From Chryseobacterium daeguense DSM 19388 (GTDB lineage Bacteria; Bacteroidota; Bacteroidia; Flavobacteriales; Weeksellaceae), in assembly GCF_000430825.1 (NCBI RefSeq), contig NZ_AUMT01000002.1, positions 62,001 to 126,000 on the forward strand: 64,000 nt of DNA, written 5' to 3'. The translations under genes were made by a program, and so were the position numbers. Positions within the stretch are counted from its first letter, which is position 1. Every line of letters begins with the position of its first letter. Below, in pieces: positions 1 through 8,062 of this stretch. Below the pieces are notes generated by a model, which saw only the letters and a list, made by a program, of their open reading frames with translations, was not told where the DNA came from and searched no databases.

Positions 1-800
1 TTCCCTGTGAAGTTGGTATCAAAATCTTCTTTATCCTTTGGAGAGTAATAATTGGTGTGAGGATCGAAAACTTCCGTATAAGCGTTCATGTAAACGGTGA
101 ACCAATCCATTTTCTTTCTCTTTTTAAACCTTGTAAATGTTTCTTTTACAAGATCTTTCACTTCATTAGTCGCTTTTTTAAGCTTCTGATCCGGTGCAAG
201 AGGCTGATATTTTATGGTATCTTTCAGGTTATACTTTTGAACGGAATCTTTCTTCTCTTTCTGAGCTTCTTCCTTGCTGTTCATAGATTCAATTTCCTGA
301 AGGATATTGTATTTGATGAATTTTTTCCACTCGTTGTATTGCTCCTGCTTATTGGCAGGAACTTTTTTTAACTTTGGCTCAAGTGTAAGCGTTTCATCTT
401 CTTCAAGGTTAATAGGCTTGCTGAAAATATCCTGAGTGATCTTATCGATCTCATCTACCCTCTGATACAGCCTGTCGATTGTAAGTTTATAGAAAGTAAG
501 GTCCCCCTGATTAATATAATCATCAAGCTTTGTTTCATGCTTTCCGAACTCATCCATATCAGACTGCAGGAAGTATCTTTTTGCCGGATCTACCAGCTCG
601 AAGTAATGTTTGTAAACATCTTTCGAATAGGCATCGTTAATAGGCTTTGGGCTGTAATGTAAGTAAGAAAGTGTGTTCTTTACGCTCACCATTATTGTCT
701 GCATCTTTTCATCATCGTTCTTTGGCGAGTTGAAACAAAACATTAGACTTGTTAATGGAATTAGGAGTAAAAATTTATTTAGTTTAAAATTTTTCCACAT
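1..800 (-). CDS. prc: Tail-specific protease (Prc/Tsp, peptidase S41), N-terminal part
   Basis: Prc-type serine proteases act on the outer face of the inner membrane and trim or degrade proteins from their C-termini. Only the first 266 codons are in the window; the frame runs open off the left edge, so the PDZ and catalytic Ser/Lys parts are not visible. The ATG ending at 800 gives a hydrophobic export segment at residues 7-21. A long, charged, helical N-terminal domain follows, and DPHTNYYS at residues 246-253 is the conserved stretch that leads into the PDZ domain in this family. Bacteroidota members are about 700 residues, so over half is missing. The family call rests on these N-terminal features; the substrate is unknown. 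Confidence 0.85.
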   Translation of the reverse strand, partial: MWKNFKLNKFLLLIPLTSLMFCFNSPKNDDEKMQTIMVSVKNTLSYLHYSPKPINDAYSKDVYKHYFELVDPAKRYFLQSDMDEFGKHETKLDDYINQGDLTFYKLTIDRLYQRVDEIDKITQDIFSKPINLEEDETLTLEPKLKKVPANKQEQYNEWKKFIKYNILQEIESMNSKEEAQKEKKDSVQKYNLKDTIKYQPLAPDQKLKKATNEVKDLVKETFTRFKKRKKMDWFTVYMNAYTEVFDPHTNYYSPKDKEDFDTNFTG

Positions 801-932
801 AAATCTGTCATGTATTTTTATTAATTTCTAAAAAGTATCTCAATAAGTAGCAAATTTTCATTTACTGTTACAAAATATCAAATTTAATACCTTCTTTGTA
901 AATATCGGTTACTTTTAAGAATTTTTGTTAAA

Positions 933-1067
933 ATGAAAACGCAAAGTAATTATTTTCAGTCATCAGCACAAATTTTCAATAAGTCAATAATTTTAATTAA
1001 GGCTTTTCGGTTGATAAGGAAGCTGGCTGCTGGGAGAAGGAAGTTAGTTGGGGGTAAAAAATGTTAA
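933..1067 (+). CDS. Possible 44-residue basic small ORF
   Basis: An ATG at 933 opens 44 codons ending in TAA. The product would have a hydrophobic middle (around residues 19-28) and a basic, glycine-containing tail ending in Cys. The tail is encoded by the G/A-rich dispersed repeat at 1015-1050. I see no convincing -7 box upstream and recognise no family. The rest of the 800-1244 spacer holds only the inverted G/A-rich repeat and the terminator of the DUF4249 gene. It may well be a chance frame. Confidence 0.2.
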   Translation: MKTQSNYFQSSAQIFNKSIILIKAFRLIRKLAAGRRKLVGGKKC

Positions 1068-1166
1068 GTCCTGTAATTTATTATTCCTTTAAATTGCTTC
1101 TTCAAATTTTACAGCAATGTCAGAAATTGTAGGCCTGATAGCAACTTCCAGCTTCCTTCTTCCGGC
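1015..1166. repeat. G/A-rich dispersed repeat with inverted ends
   Basis: Positions 1017-1050 carry a purine-rich stretch containing GGAAGCTGG and GAAGGAAGTTAG. Positions 1140-1166 carry a related sequence in inverse orientation (CTTCCAGCTTCCTTCTTCC). The two ends could pair imperfectly. A related stretch is at 37859-37895. This looks like a degenerate member of an intergenic repeat family; I infer no function. Confidence 0.45.
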
Positions 1167-1175
1167 TTTCACCAC

Positions 1176-1211
1176 TAAAAAATAACGCCACTTTTTTTAG
1201 TGACGTTATTT
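1176..1211 (-). terminator. Rho-independent-type terminator of the receptor/DUF4249 operon
   Basis: Read on the minus strand, AATAACGTCACT and AGTGGCGTTATT form a 12-bp stem with one mismatch around an A-rich loop. It is followed by a T-rich stretch, 34 bp past the DUF4249 stop. Confidence 0.75.
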
Positions 1212-1244
1212 ATATTCCCGAAAATTTTTAATCTAAAATCTAAT

Positions 1245-2051
1245 TTACTCAATAACAATACTTTTCGTCCTTACTGTATGAGCAGAAAAATATCCCAGAG
1301 CTCCATTATTAATGTTGCTTGGAGGATTGGCCGGAGTAACACCTCCACCGGGACCACCATCTGACAGCTGCAACAAGGCCGAGTAATAAGTGTAAACGCT
1401 TTGATCAATACACTGCATTTCCACATGAATCGTATCTCCCACAACGACTTTGATATCATCTGCTTCCTCATCATCGTTGGGAAGAAGTAGCGGTCTTTGG
1501 TTGGGAAGCCCGTTATTCACATTATCAGAAAATTCTGAAAAAAACCTCTTCGGATTGTTGTTTACCGTAAAACTAAAAAGATAACGGTTTCCTAACGCCT
1601 GAGGATCTGTAAAAACAGGTAAAAGCGTATAGCTAGTTTCGCCGCCAACCATGAAAGAATCCTGCTCTAACCCTTCAAATGAAACAGCTGAAGGCATAGT
1701 ACTTTGAGCTGTATATTCTTTACCTTCTGCCTGGATTTTTAAGGTATAAACTCTTCCCGATACGCCTGTAAAAGCAGAAGTTTTGTAATTTCCGTTGCCT
1801 GCATATTGTAATGTTTCGGTCTGCCCGGCATTGTCGCTTAATACTACAACGGCGTTTTCAACAGCAGGATATTGATTGATTTCTGTAAAAGCTACGGATT
1901 TCGTAATTCTTACATAATAAGGCCCTGCCTGATCTGTAACATTACCTTCAATAATGATTTTCCCGCTTTGATCTTCAAGATTAAGGTCGATTTCCTTTTC
2001 ACACGACGTTACCAAAAAAATCGATATAATGATTAAAAATATATTTTTCAT
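1245..2051 (-). CDS. DUF4249 family lipoprotein
   Basis: A 268-residue lipoprotein. A short signal peptide ends in VTSC with the lipobox Cys at residue 17. The following acidic segment EKEIDLNL and the Ig-like first half, with a pattern like GNVTDQAGPYYVRITKS, are typical of DUF4249. Members of this Bacteroidota family are coded directly after TonB-dependent receptors and are presumed surface or periplasmic partners of the receptor; the ligand is unknown. Here the gene starts three bases after the receptor stop, so the two are almost certainly one transcript, closed by the terminator at 1176-1211. Internal short frames in the same stretch are shadows. Family call firm, function open. Confidence 0.85.
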   Translation of the reverse strand: MKNIFLIIISIFLVTSCEKEIDLNLEDQSGKIIIEGNVTDQAGPYYVRITKSVAFTEINQYPAVENAVVVLSDNAGQTETLQYAGNGNYKTSAFTGVSGRVYTLKIQAEGKEYTAQSTMPSAVSFEGLEQDSFMVGGETSYTLLPVFTDPQALGNRYLFSFTVNNNPKRFFSEFSDNVNNGLPNQRPLLLPNDDEEADDIKVVVGDTIHVEMQCIDQSVYTYYSALLQLSDGGPGGGVTPANPPSNINNGALGYFSAHTVRTKSIVIE

Positions 2052-2054
2052 GAT

Positions 2055-4394
2055 CTAAAATTTGAAATTATAGGTGATATTAGGTACCCATCTGAATAAT
2101 GAGGTCTGTATTGCCCGCGTAGTTCCCGGTTTATCCGGATTGTCTTCAAAAGTGATGATGTAGGCATTTTCTCTTCCGTACACATTATAAATCCCGAAAG
2201 ACCATGAACCTTTAAAACGTTTATTGGAAACAGGCTCATATGTTGCACTCAGGTCCATCCTGTGATAAGCAGGCATTCTGTCTGCGTTTCTGCTGCTGTA
2301 CTGGAAAATAGTCTGCCCGTTCAGCTCATATTTACCCGTAGGGAAAGTAACCGCATTACCGGTGCTGTAAAGGAATAATCCTGAAAAAGACCATTTCGGA
2401 TTCAGCTGATAAGTGGCCACTACCGAAAGATCATGTGTTTTGTCCATTCTGGCGTTGTACCAATCATTATCATTAATTCCGTTTATCTTTCTTTCTGTTT
2501 TTGATAAGGTATAAGAAATCCATCCGGTAAGCTTTCCGCTTTTCTTTTTAGCGATTAATTCTAAACCATAAGCCCTTCCTTTTCCAAAAAGTAATTCACT
2601 TTCCACATCTGCCGCGGTATCGAATGTAATCTGTGCTCCGTTTTTATAATCAATCTGATTTTGCATTGATTTATAATAAATCTCGGCATTCAGCTCATAA
2701 TTATTATTGTTAAAGTTCCTGCTGTAGCCCATGCTCAGCTGGTCTGCAATTTCCGGCTTTACAGTATAGCTACTCCCGATCCACTGGTCGGTGGGATTTC
2801 CGCTGCCGCTGTTACTTAAAAGGTGAAGATTTTGTGTATTCCTGGAATAACCTCCTTTGATGCTGCTTACTTCATTAATTCTGTAATTGGCGGTAATTCT
2901 GGGCTCAAGGTTTACATATGTTTTCCCAAATTTGCCTTTTTCCAGCATTTTAGATTCGGTAAGATTTCCGTTTTCATAAATATTAAAAGTATCCCCTCCC
3001 AGAACACTGAATGCTGAAAGTCTTACACCATAATTAATGGTAAGCTTTTCTGTTGCTTTAAAATCATCATTGATATACAAGGCGTTTTCCCAGGAAGATC
3101 TTGGATTTCTCGGAAAGCTGCTGACGCTTGTTCCCGATGCGCTGCTTGGTGTAATAGTGTGATAAATAGACTGTAAACCAAATTTTACAGAATGCTTATT
3201 TCCTGCAAACCAGCTAAAATCCTGCTTAAGATTCCAGTCTTCTATCTGGGAATCCAATCCGAAGGTATTATTGTTGCTTGAAAGGCTTACATTGTAATTG
3301 TAATTGCTGTAAATAAGGGATGTATTGGAAAATAATTTACTGCTGATAATGCTGTTCCAGCGAAGTGTTGCCGTGGTATTCCCCCAATCCGTTGAAAAAG
3401 TGTCTCCCAGTCCCAGAACGTCCCTTCCGAAATACCCTGATAAATAAAGCCTGTTATTTTCATTGATCTGGTAATTGGCTTTTAAATTAAGATCATAAAA
3501 ATACAGTTTGCTGTCTTTAAAATCATCTGTTGCTTTCAAAAAAAGATCGGCATAAGTTCTTCTCCCGGAAACAATAAATGAAGATTTTTCTTTTTGAATA
3601 GGCCCTTCCACACTCAGCCTGCTGCTGATTAATCCTATTCCACCGTTTACATTGTAATCTTTATTGTTCCCGTCTTTCATTTTTACATCCAGAACAGATG
3701 ACAGTCTTCCTCCATACTGTGCCGGACTGTTTCCTTTGATTATACTCGCGTCCTTCAATGCGTCACTGTTGAATGTGCTGAAAAATCCCAGCAAATGCGA
3801 AGCATTGTATACAGGGGCTTCATCCAGCAATATCAGGTTTTGATCTGCTGCGCCTCCCCTTACGCTGAATCCGCTGCTGCCTTCTCCGTTGCTTTTAATT
3901 CCAGGCAAAAGCTGAATGGTTTTCATAACATCCCTCTCGCCGAATAAAACAGGAAGTTTTTCTATGCTTTTAATGCTCAGGGTTTCCGTACCCATCTGAG
4001 CGGTACTGAGATTTTTGTCTTTTTTGATCCCGGAAAGCACGACTTCGTCAATTTTTGTTGTATTTTCCTGAATTTCAGATTCGGAGCTTAGCTGAAGATC
4101 CTGCTTAACATTTTCTTCAACAACAATATTTTGCTGAAAATCCTGATATCCTGGATTTGAAATTATTAAAGTGTACACACCCCTCGGAAGAGAGAGCGAG
4201 TAAAAGCCATATTCATTGGCGGCAACAGATATTGAAGGGTCTTCTGCCACCTTTACCATAACCCCAATGAGCAGCTCTCCGTTCTTTTTATCTTTTACCG
4301 TGCCGCTTACCGAGTATTTTTGCTGGGCAAAAACAACAGTACTGAAACAAATTGCTGCTGCGGAAGTGGCAATCTTAAAAAAGGATGTTTGCAT
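2055..4394 (-). CDS. TonB-dependent outer-membrane receptor with carboxypeptidase-regulatory-like domain
   Basis: A 779-residue outer-membrane receptor expected to import a ligand using TonB energy. Order seen: signal peptide (residues 1-23, ending in VFAQ), a carboxypeptidase-regulatory-like beta-sandwich (about 27-110, containing GTVKDKKNGELLIGVMV), a plug domain (about 130-240) with SGFSVRGGAADQNLILLDE, then a long beta-barrel ending in the aromatic terminus NITYNFKF. The receptor plus DUF4249 arrangement is a recurring flavobacterial pair and differs from the SusC/SusD glycan system: no SusD gene is next to it. The ligand cannot be read from the sequence. The gene is divergent from surE. 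Confidence 0.9.
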   Translation of the reverse strand: MQTSFFKIATSAAAICFSTVVFAQQKYSVSGTVKDKKNGELLIGVMVKVAEDPSISVAANEYGFYSLSLPRGVYTLIISNPGYQDFQQNIVVEENVKQDLQLSSESEIQENTTKIDEVVLSGIKKDKNLSTAQMGTETLSIKSIEKLPVLFGERDVMKTIQLLPGIKSNGEGSSGFSVRGGAADQNLILLDEAPVYNASHLLGFFSTFNSDALKDASIIKGNSPAQYGGRLSSVLDVKMKDGNNKDYNVNGGIGLISSRLSVEGPIQKEKSSFIVSGRRTYADLFLKATDDFKDSKLYFYDLNLKANYQINENNRLYLSGYFGRDVLGLGDTFSTDWGNTTATLRWNSIISSKLFSNTSLIYSNYNYNVSLSSNNNTFGLDSQIEDWNLKQDFSWFAGNKHSVKFGLQSIYHTITPSSASGTSVSSFPRNPRSSWENALYINDDFKATEKLTINYGVRLSAFSVLGGDTFNIYENGNLTESKMLEKGKFGKTYVNLEPRITANYRINEVSSIKGGYSRNTQNLHLLSNSGSGNPTDQWIGSSYTVKPEIADQLSMGYSRNFNNNNYELNAEIYYKSMQNQIDYKNGAQITFDTAADVESELLFGKGRAYGLELIAKKKSGKLTGWISYTLSKTERKINGINDNDWYNARMDKTHDLSVVATYQLNPKWSFSGLFLYSTGNAVTFPTGKYELNGQTIFQYSSRNADRMPAYHRMDLSATYEPVSNKRFKGSWSFGIYNVYGRENAYIITFEDNPDKPGTTRAIQTSLFRWVPNITYNFKF

Positions 4395-4440
4395 TAGTTT
4401 ATTTTTATTGTAGTATTACTTTGGGCGAATAATGTCCCAT

Positions 4441-4471
4441 AATACCAATTTTATAGTTATTATTTGGTATT
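4441..4471. promoter_or_regulatory. Inverted repeat upstream of the TonB receptor
   Basis: AATACCAA (4441-4448) and TTGGTATT (4464-4471) are perfect 8-bp inverted arms around 15 bp. They lie 47-77 bp upstream of the receptor start in the 332-bp divergent spacer. The position fits an operator, but no regulator can be named. The rest of the spacer is AT-rich. Confidence 0.4.
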
Positions 4472-4700
4472 CAAAACGCTTTAGTTTTCAAAATATTTTC
4501 TTTTAGAGCAAATAAAAACAAAACATAATATTCATCCTATTACAATAATAATTTCCATAGATAAATCATTTTATATTACTTTTTTAAATATTATTTTTAA
4601 TCTTAGACTTAAAAAAAGAAGATTTACCCTGTTTCATTTAAAATAATTCTTAAATAATTTATATAAGTACAAATGAATCAATAATCATCAAATTACATCG

Positions 4701-4708
4701 TATATTTG
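4701..4708 (+). promoter_or_regulatory. surE promoter -7 box
   Basis: TATATTTG matches the Bacteroidota -7 consensus TAnnTTTG exactly, 19 bp before the surE ATG. No clear TTTG -33 box is present at the usual distance. Confidence 0.55.
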
Positions 4709-4726
4709 TGAAAATTAAATTTTTTT

Positions 4727-5497
4727 ATGGAAAGACCACTTATTCTGGTTACCAATGATGACGGAATTACAGCACCGGGTATCAGAAATCTAGTCAGTTT
4801 TATGAACGAAATAGGAGAAGTAGTAGTCGTTGCTCCCAATTCTCCACAAAGCGGTAAAGGTCACGCTATTACCATTAATTCTACCCTAAGCTACGAAGAA
4901 GTGCATCTTGAAGGGCCTCAAAGAGATTTTTCATGCAGCGGTACCCCCGTTGACTGTGTAAAAATGGCTCTTGATAAAATCCTTCCAAGAAGACCGGATA
5001 TTGTAGTATCAGGAATCAATCACGGTGCGAATTCTTCCATCAACGTAATCTATTCCGGTACCATGTCTGCCGCTGTAGAAGCGGGAGTAGAAAATCTTCC
5101 GGCGATTGGGTTTTCATTATTGGATTTCAGCTGGGAGGCAGATTTTACACAAGCTAAAGAACATATTCAGAATATCGTAAGAAGAACACTGGAAAAGCCG
5201 ATGCCGAAAGGAATTGTTTTAAATGTAAACATCCCCAAGCTGAGCAAAGAAGAAATAAAAGGCGTAAAAGTCTGCAAGCAGGCTCATGCAAAATGGGAAG
5301 AAAGCTTTGATGAAAGGGTGAATCCTCACGGTAAAAAATATTACTGGCTTACAGGATATTTCAACAATATGGATGAGTCTCCTGATGCGGATGAAACGGC
5401 CCTGGCCAACGGGTATATTTCGATTGTTCCTGTGAAATTTGATATGACGGCGTATGAGTATATGAAAACGCTGGAAGAGGTAATGAATTTTGATTAA
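4727..5497 (+). CDS. surE: 5'/3'-nucleotidase SurE
   Basis: SurE is a metal-dependent phosphatase that removes phosphate from nucleoside 5'- and 3'-monophosphates and acts in stationary-phase survival and nucleotide balance. At 256 residues it has the family's usual length. The N-terminal metal site is LVTNDDGI with Asp11 and Asp12. The loops NSPQSGKGHAIT, SGINHGANSSINVIYSGT and MSAAVEAG follow in the normal order. The start is set by the promoter 19 bp upstream and by the motif lying at the very N-terminus. It is monocistronic and followed by a dispersed palindrome. Confidence 0.95.
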   Translation: MERPLILVTNDDGITAPGIRNLVSFMNEIGEVVVVAPNSPQSGKGHAITINSTLSYEEVHLEGPQRDFSCSGTPVDCVKMALDKILPRRPDIVVSGINHGANSSINVIYSGTMSAAVEAGVENLPAIGFSLLDFSWEADFTQAKEHIQNIVRRTLEKPMPKGIVLNVNIPKLSKEEIKGVKVCKQAHAKWEESFDERVNPHGKKYYWLTGYFNNMDESPDADETALANGYISIVPVKFDMTAYEYMKTLEEVMNFD

Positions 5498-5511
5498 ATC
5501 AATCTATATAA

Positions 5512-5588
5512 TTTAACCACAGATTTCACGGATTAACACAGATTTTATATGCAATCATCTGTGAAAATTTGTGAAATCTGTGGTTAAA
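5512..5588. repeat. 77-bp dispersed palindrome between convergent genes
   Basis: Outer arms TTTAACCACAGATTTCAC and GTGAAATCTGTGGTTAAA are perfect 18-bp inverted repeats. Inside them CACAGATT and an imperfect partner (AATCATCTGTG) pair further. It lies between the ends of surE and the radical SAM gene, so it may act as a bidirectional terminator. It resembles the ATCTGTG-type intergenic palindromes of flavobacteria; only this copy is in the window. Confidence 0.75.
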
Positions 5589-5594
5589 TTTAAA

Positions 5595-6998
5595 TTAAAA
5601 CAAAACCTTATCCTCTCTCCTCAATTCCTGCAAATATTTACTCTTATCATCACGGTAAAAAAGGTTCATGGTTTCAAAAGGAATTAATTTCAAATCTTTA
5701 TTAACGATATGAACACACGATTTCTTCACTGCACGAACATCAAAATCATGCGCATCCATAAAATTCATGATAATAATTCTGAAAAGATTATCATAATCTA
5801 AATTTGGAGCTGAAACTTCTGGAAGACAACATAATAGCTGGTTCACTTTAGGCTGTACTTTATCCACGGAAATTCCGGTGCTGAAAATATCCAGAAGCTG
5901 CATCTGCAAGCCTGTATCCTGCTCATAAACAATGGTGTTTCTAGTCTCATTGTTCAGTAAATCAGCCGGATTGATATATCGTGTTAAAGGAATGGTTTCA
6001 CCTTCAAGCTTTAAAATATATCCCATTGCAAGCGCATCCGGATTACACGGAACCGGAATAATATCATCCGAATTCAGTAGGGGAAACTGGTTAAGGATTT
6101 CCTGTCTTACCTCCGTGAGCGTAATTTTTTCATAAGCAGAATCTTCACGGTTTCTTCCTGCAATTTCCACTGGCTGAAAAGTAATTCCACGGACACATTT
6201 TTGTTTTAAAGCAAAATCAATAATCTTTCCGATCTCATCAATATTTTTTCCTTTTTGAAGAACAATGACCAATGTTGTGGAAAGGCTTAAAGCATTTAAT
6301 TTTTCCAAAGCCTTCATACGAACATCCGTAAGATCTTTTCCCCTGAAATCCTGTAAAACTTCCGGCTTAAATGAGTCAAACTGCAGGTAAATTTCAAATT
6401 CCGGTGCATAAGTTGCCAGCTTTTCTGCAAAACCCGGATCATTGGCTATCCTTACACCGTTGGTATTCAACATTAAATGCTTTATCGGTTTCGATTTAGC
6501 AATATCCATTATTTCAAAAAACCGGGGATGAATCGTGGGTTCTCCCCCGCTGATCTGCACGACATCCGGCTCTCCTTCGTTTTTAACAATAATATCAAAC
6601 ATCGCTTCTATTTCCTCCAGACTCCTGTGGCTTCCGTAATGCGGTGAAGACATGGCGTAACATGTAGGACAGGTAAGGTTGCAGCGATCCGTAACTTCCA
6701 CAATAGAAAGACAGCTATGCTGCTCATGATCAACACATAAGCCGCAGTCGTACGGACATCCGTATTCTACATCGGTACCGAAATGAACGGGCATTTCCGA
6801 GGCTTTGTTATAGTTTCTTATGTTTTTGTAATAATGAACATCAGAGGCAATTTTTGTCTTAAAAAAGCCATGATCCGGGCATCTTTTCGTCATGAAAACA
6901 GCTTCATCCTCAATGATGATCTTTGCTCCGACCCTTTTCAGGCATTCCGGACAAAGACTGATGGTATAATCGTAATAAGTATAATTTCTTACAGGCAT
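5595..6998 (-). CDS. Radical SAM enzyme of the MJ0619/tetraether-synthase (Tes)-like type
   Basis: Numbering from the ATG at 6998 gives 467 residues. The N-terminal cysteine-rich part has CPEC (Cys16, Cys19), RCPDHG (Cys40), CPYDCGLC (Cys81, 85, 88) and Cys96. It is followed by the radical SAM cluster CNLTCPTC (Cys106, 110, 113) and the SAM-binding SGGEP. More cysteines near the C-terminus (LLCCLPE, KSCVHIV) could bind another cluster. This order matches the archaeal MJ0619 group, which includes the enzyme joining lipid tails into tetraethers. I infer chemistry on a lipid or other unreactive carbon, not the same product. A longer start at 7034 overlaps the upstream gene; 6998 is preferred because the family motif begins there and the gap becomes 10 bp. 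Confidence 0.75.
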   Translation of the reverse strand: MPVRNYTYYDYTISLCPECLKRVGAKIIIEDEAVFMTKRCPDHGFFKTKIASDVHYYKNIRNYNKASEMPVHFGTDVEYGCPYDCGLCVDHEQHSCLSIVEVTDRCNLTCPTCYAMSSPHYGSHRSLEEIEAMFDIIVKNEGEPDVVQISGGEPTIHPRFFEIMDIAKSKPIKHLMLNTNGVRIANDPGFAEKLATYAPEFEIYLQFDSFKPEVLQDFRGKDLTDVRMKALEKLNALSLSTTLVIVLQKGKNIDEIGKIIDFALKQKCVRGITFQPVEIAGRNREDSAYEKITLTEVRQEILNQFPLLNSDDIIPVPCNPDALAMGYILKLEGETIPLTRYINPADLLNNETRNTIVYEQDTGLQMQLLDIFSTGISVDKVQPKVNQLLCCLPEVSAPNLDYDNLFRIIIMNFMDAHDFDVRAVKKSCVHIVNKDLKLIPFETMNLFYRDDKSKYLQELRREDKVLF

Positions 6999-7008
6999 AG
7001 ATTTATTT

Positions 7009-7242
7009 TTACATTCCTCCGCAGACAAATCCACTGATTAGCCCGCAGATCAATAATGAGATCAGCATCGTCTGCCAAAATTGTTTTTTTGAAAACTTGC
7101 GTCCGTCTTTGCTTTCATAAATAAGCTTCACAAAAACTGTAATAACCAAGGATACAAAAACTGCCACACCCACAATGATCAAAATAATCATCGCAACAAG
7201 ACCGCCAAGATTTCCGACCTCTAAAAGTGTCAATGCTTTCAT
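7009..7242 (-). CDS. Small two-helix membrane protein
   Basis: A 77-residue protein with two hydrophobic helices, about residues 13-41 and 59-75, joined by a short basic loop (YESKDGRKFSKKQ). I do not recognise the family. It sits between the Lgt-like gene (11 bp gap) and the radical SAM gene (10 bp gap), all on the minus strand. It is therefore probably co-transcribed and may be a membrane anchor or partner for one of them. The last codons contain a GGAGGA purine run close to the downstream start. Confidence 0.7.
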   Translation of the reverse strand: MKALTLLEVGNLGGLVAMIILIIVGVAVFVSLVITVFVKLIYESKDGRKFSKKQFWQTMLISLLICGLISGFVCGGM

Positions 7243-7253
7243 AATTGATGAAT

Positions 7254-8000
7254 TTAATGTGAATTTACAGTTTTTTTGTTCTTGATTTTAAAAATATAAT
7301 AAATAATTACGCCAATACAAACCAGCTGAATCGTTCCTAAATTTCCCAGAAGCTCTACCCGCGGCTTAATAAAATCCAGTAAAAACCGGAAAGTGAAGTA
7401 ACTCATCATAAATAATTGAAAAATAAACCCTGAAGGATACTTATTTTTCTTTTGAATTATTTTTAAAACAATCCAAAGGATGATCAAAAAGGCAATTTCA
7501 TATAACGCAACCGGATGTCTAAGGTATTGATCTCCAAGATGCATCCCGAAAATAAAATCAGTAGGAATACCGTAAGTTTCCTCATGAACACCCGTCAGAA
7601 AACAACCGATCCGGCCGATAATCATTGCTAAAATCAAAGGAAAAACAATTAAATCTCCTGTACTCTCTTTGTGACCAACCACTTTTTTTGCCAGCTCAAC
7701 GCCTATTAAGCCAAAAGCCAGCCCCCCGACAATCGTATTATTGGTCCAGAAGATTGCAAAATCAAATTGATTAAAAAGTTTAAATGGATTTTCAAGATTT
7801 CCAATCAATTTGGATCCGATCAAAGCACCTGCCGTAGCTCCAATTAAAACTGCTGCAGAGGTATTAAAAGAAAGTTTTTCTTTAGATTTTCTTTTTAAAT
7901 AAAAATAATACCGCATCCCGAGAAAAATCCCTAATGTTTCAAAAACCGGATGCGCAAGAACCGTTTTACCGAAAATGTGAAAAGTAACAGGAAAATCCAT
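7254..8000 (-). CDS. Divergent Lgt-family (prolipoprotein diacylglyceryl transferase-like) membrane protein
   Basis: A 248-residue, about seven-helix membrane protein of the Lgt fold. Lgt moves diacylglycerol from phosphatidylglycerol to lipobox cysteines. Family features here are NNTIVGGLAFG, GRIGCFLTG, and LRHPVALYE late in the sequence. The usual FHGGL-type histidine (His103 in E. coli) is Val here, and the Asn of the arginine motif (GRxGNF) is Cys. These changes suggest a paralogue with a different acceptor rather than the housekeeping enzyme. It is first in an operon with a small membrane protein and a radical SAM enzyme, and divergent from guaC. Fold call good; activity uncertain. Confidence 0.75.
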   Translation of the reverse strand: MDFPVTFHIFGKTVLAHPVFETLGIFLGMRYYFYLKRKSKEKLSFNTSAAVLIGATAGALIGSKLIGNLENPFKLFNQFDFAIFWTNNTIVGGLAFGLIGVELAKKVVGHKESTGDLIVFPLILAMIIGRIGCFLTGVHEETYGIPTDFIFGMHLGDQYLRHPVALYEIAFLIILWIVLKIIQKKNKYPSGFIFQLFMMSYFTFRFLLDFIKPRVELLGNLGTIQLVCIGVIIYYIFKIKNKKTVNSH

Positions 8001-8062
8001 GGTTTTAAAAATACTGTATTTAATATTATTTGCTAACTTTATTATTCAAAATAAATTACAAA

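Noticed and set aside
2055..4394. SusC-type glycan receptor
   Set aside because: The downstream partner is a DUF4249 lipoprotein, not SusD, and no glycan enzymes lie beside it.
8030..8062. N-terminal extension of GuaC from the upstream start
   Set aside because: The 11 extra residues have no family likeness and the standard [10 protein letters not shown] start is at 8063.
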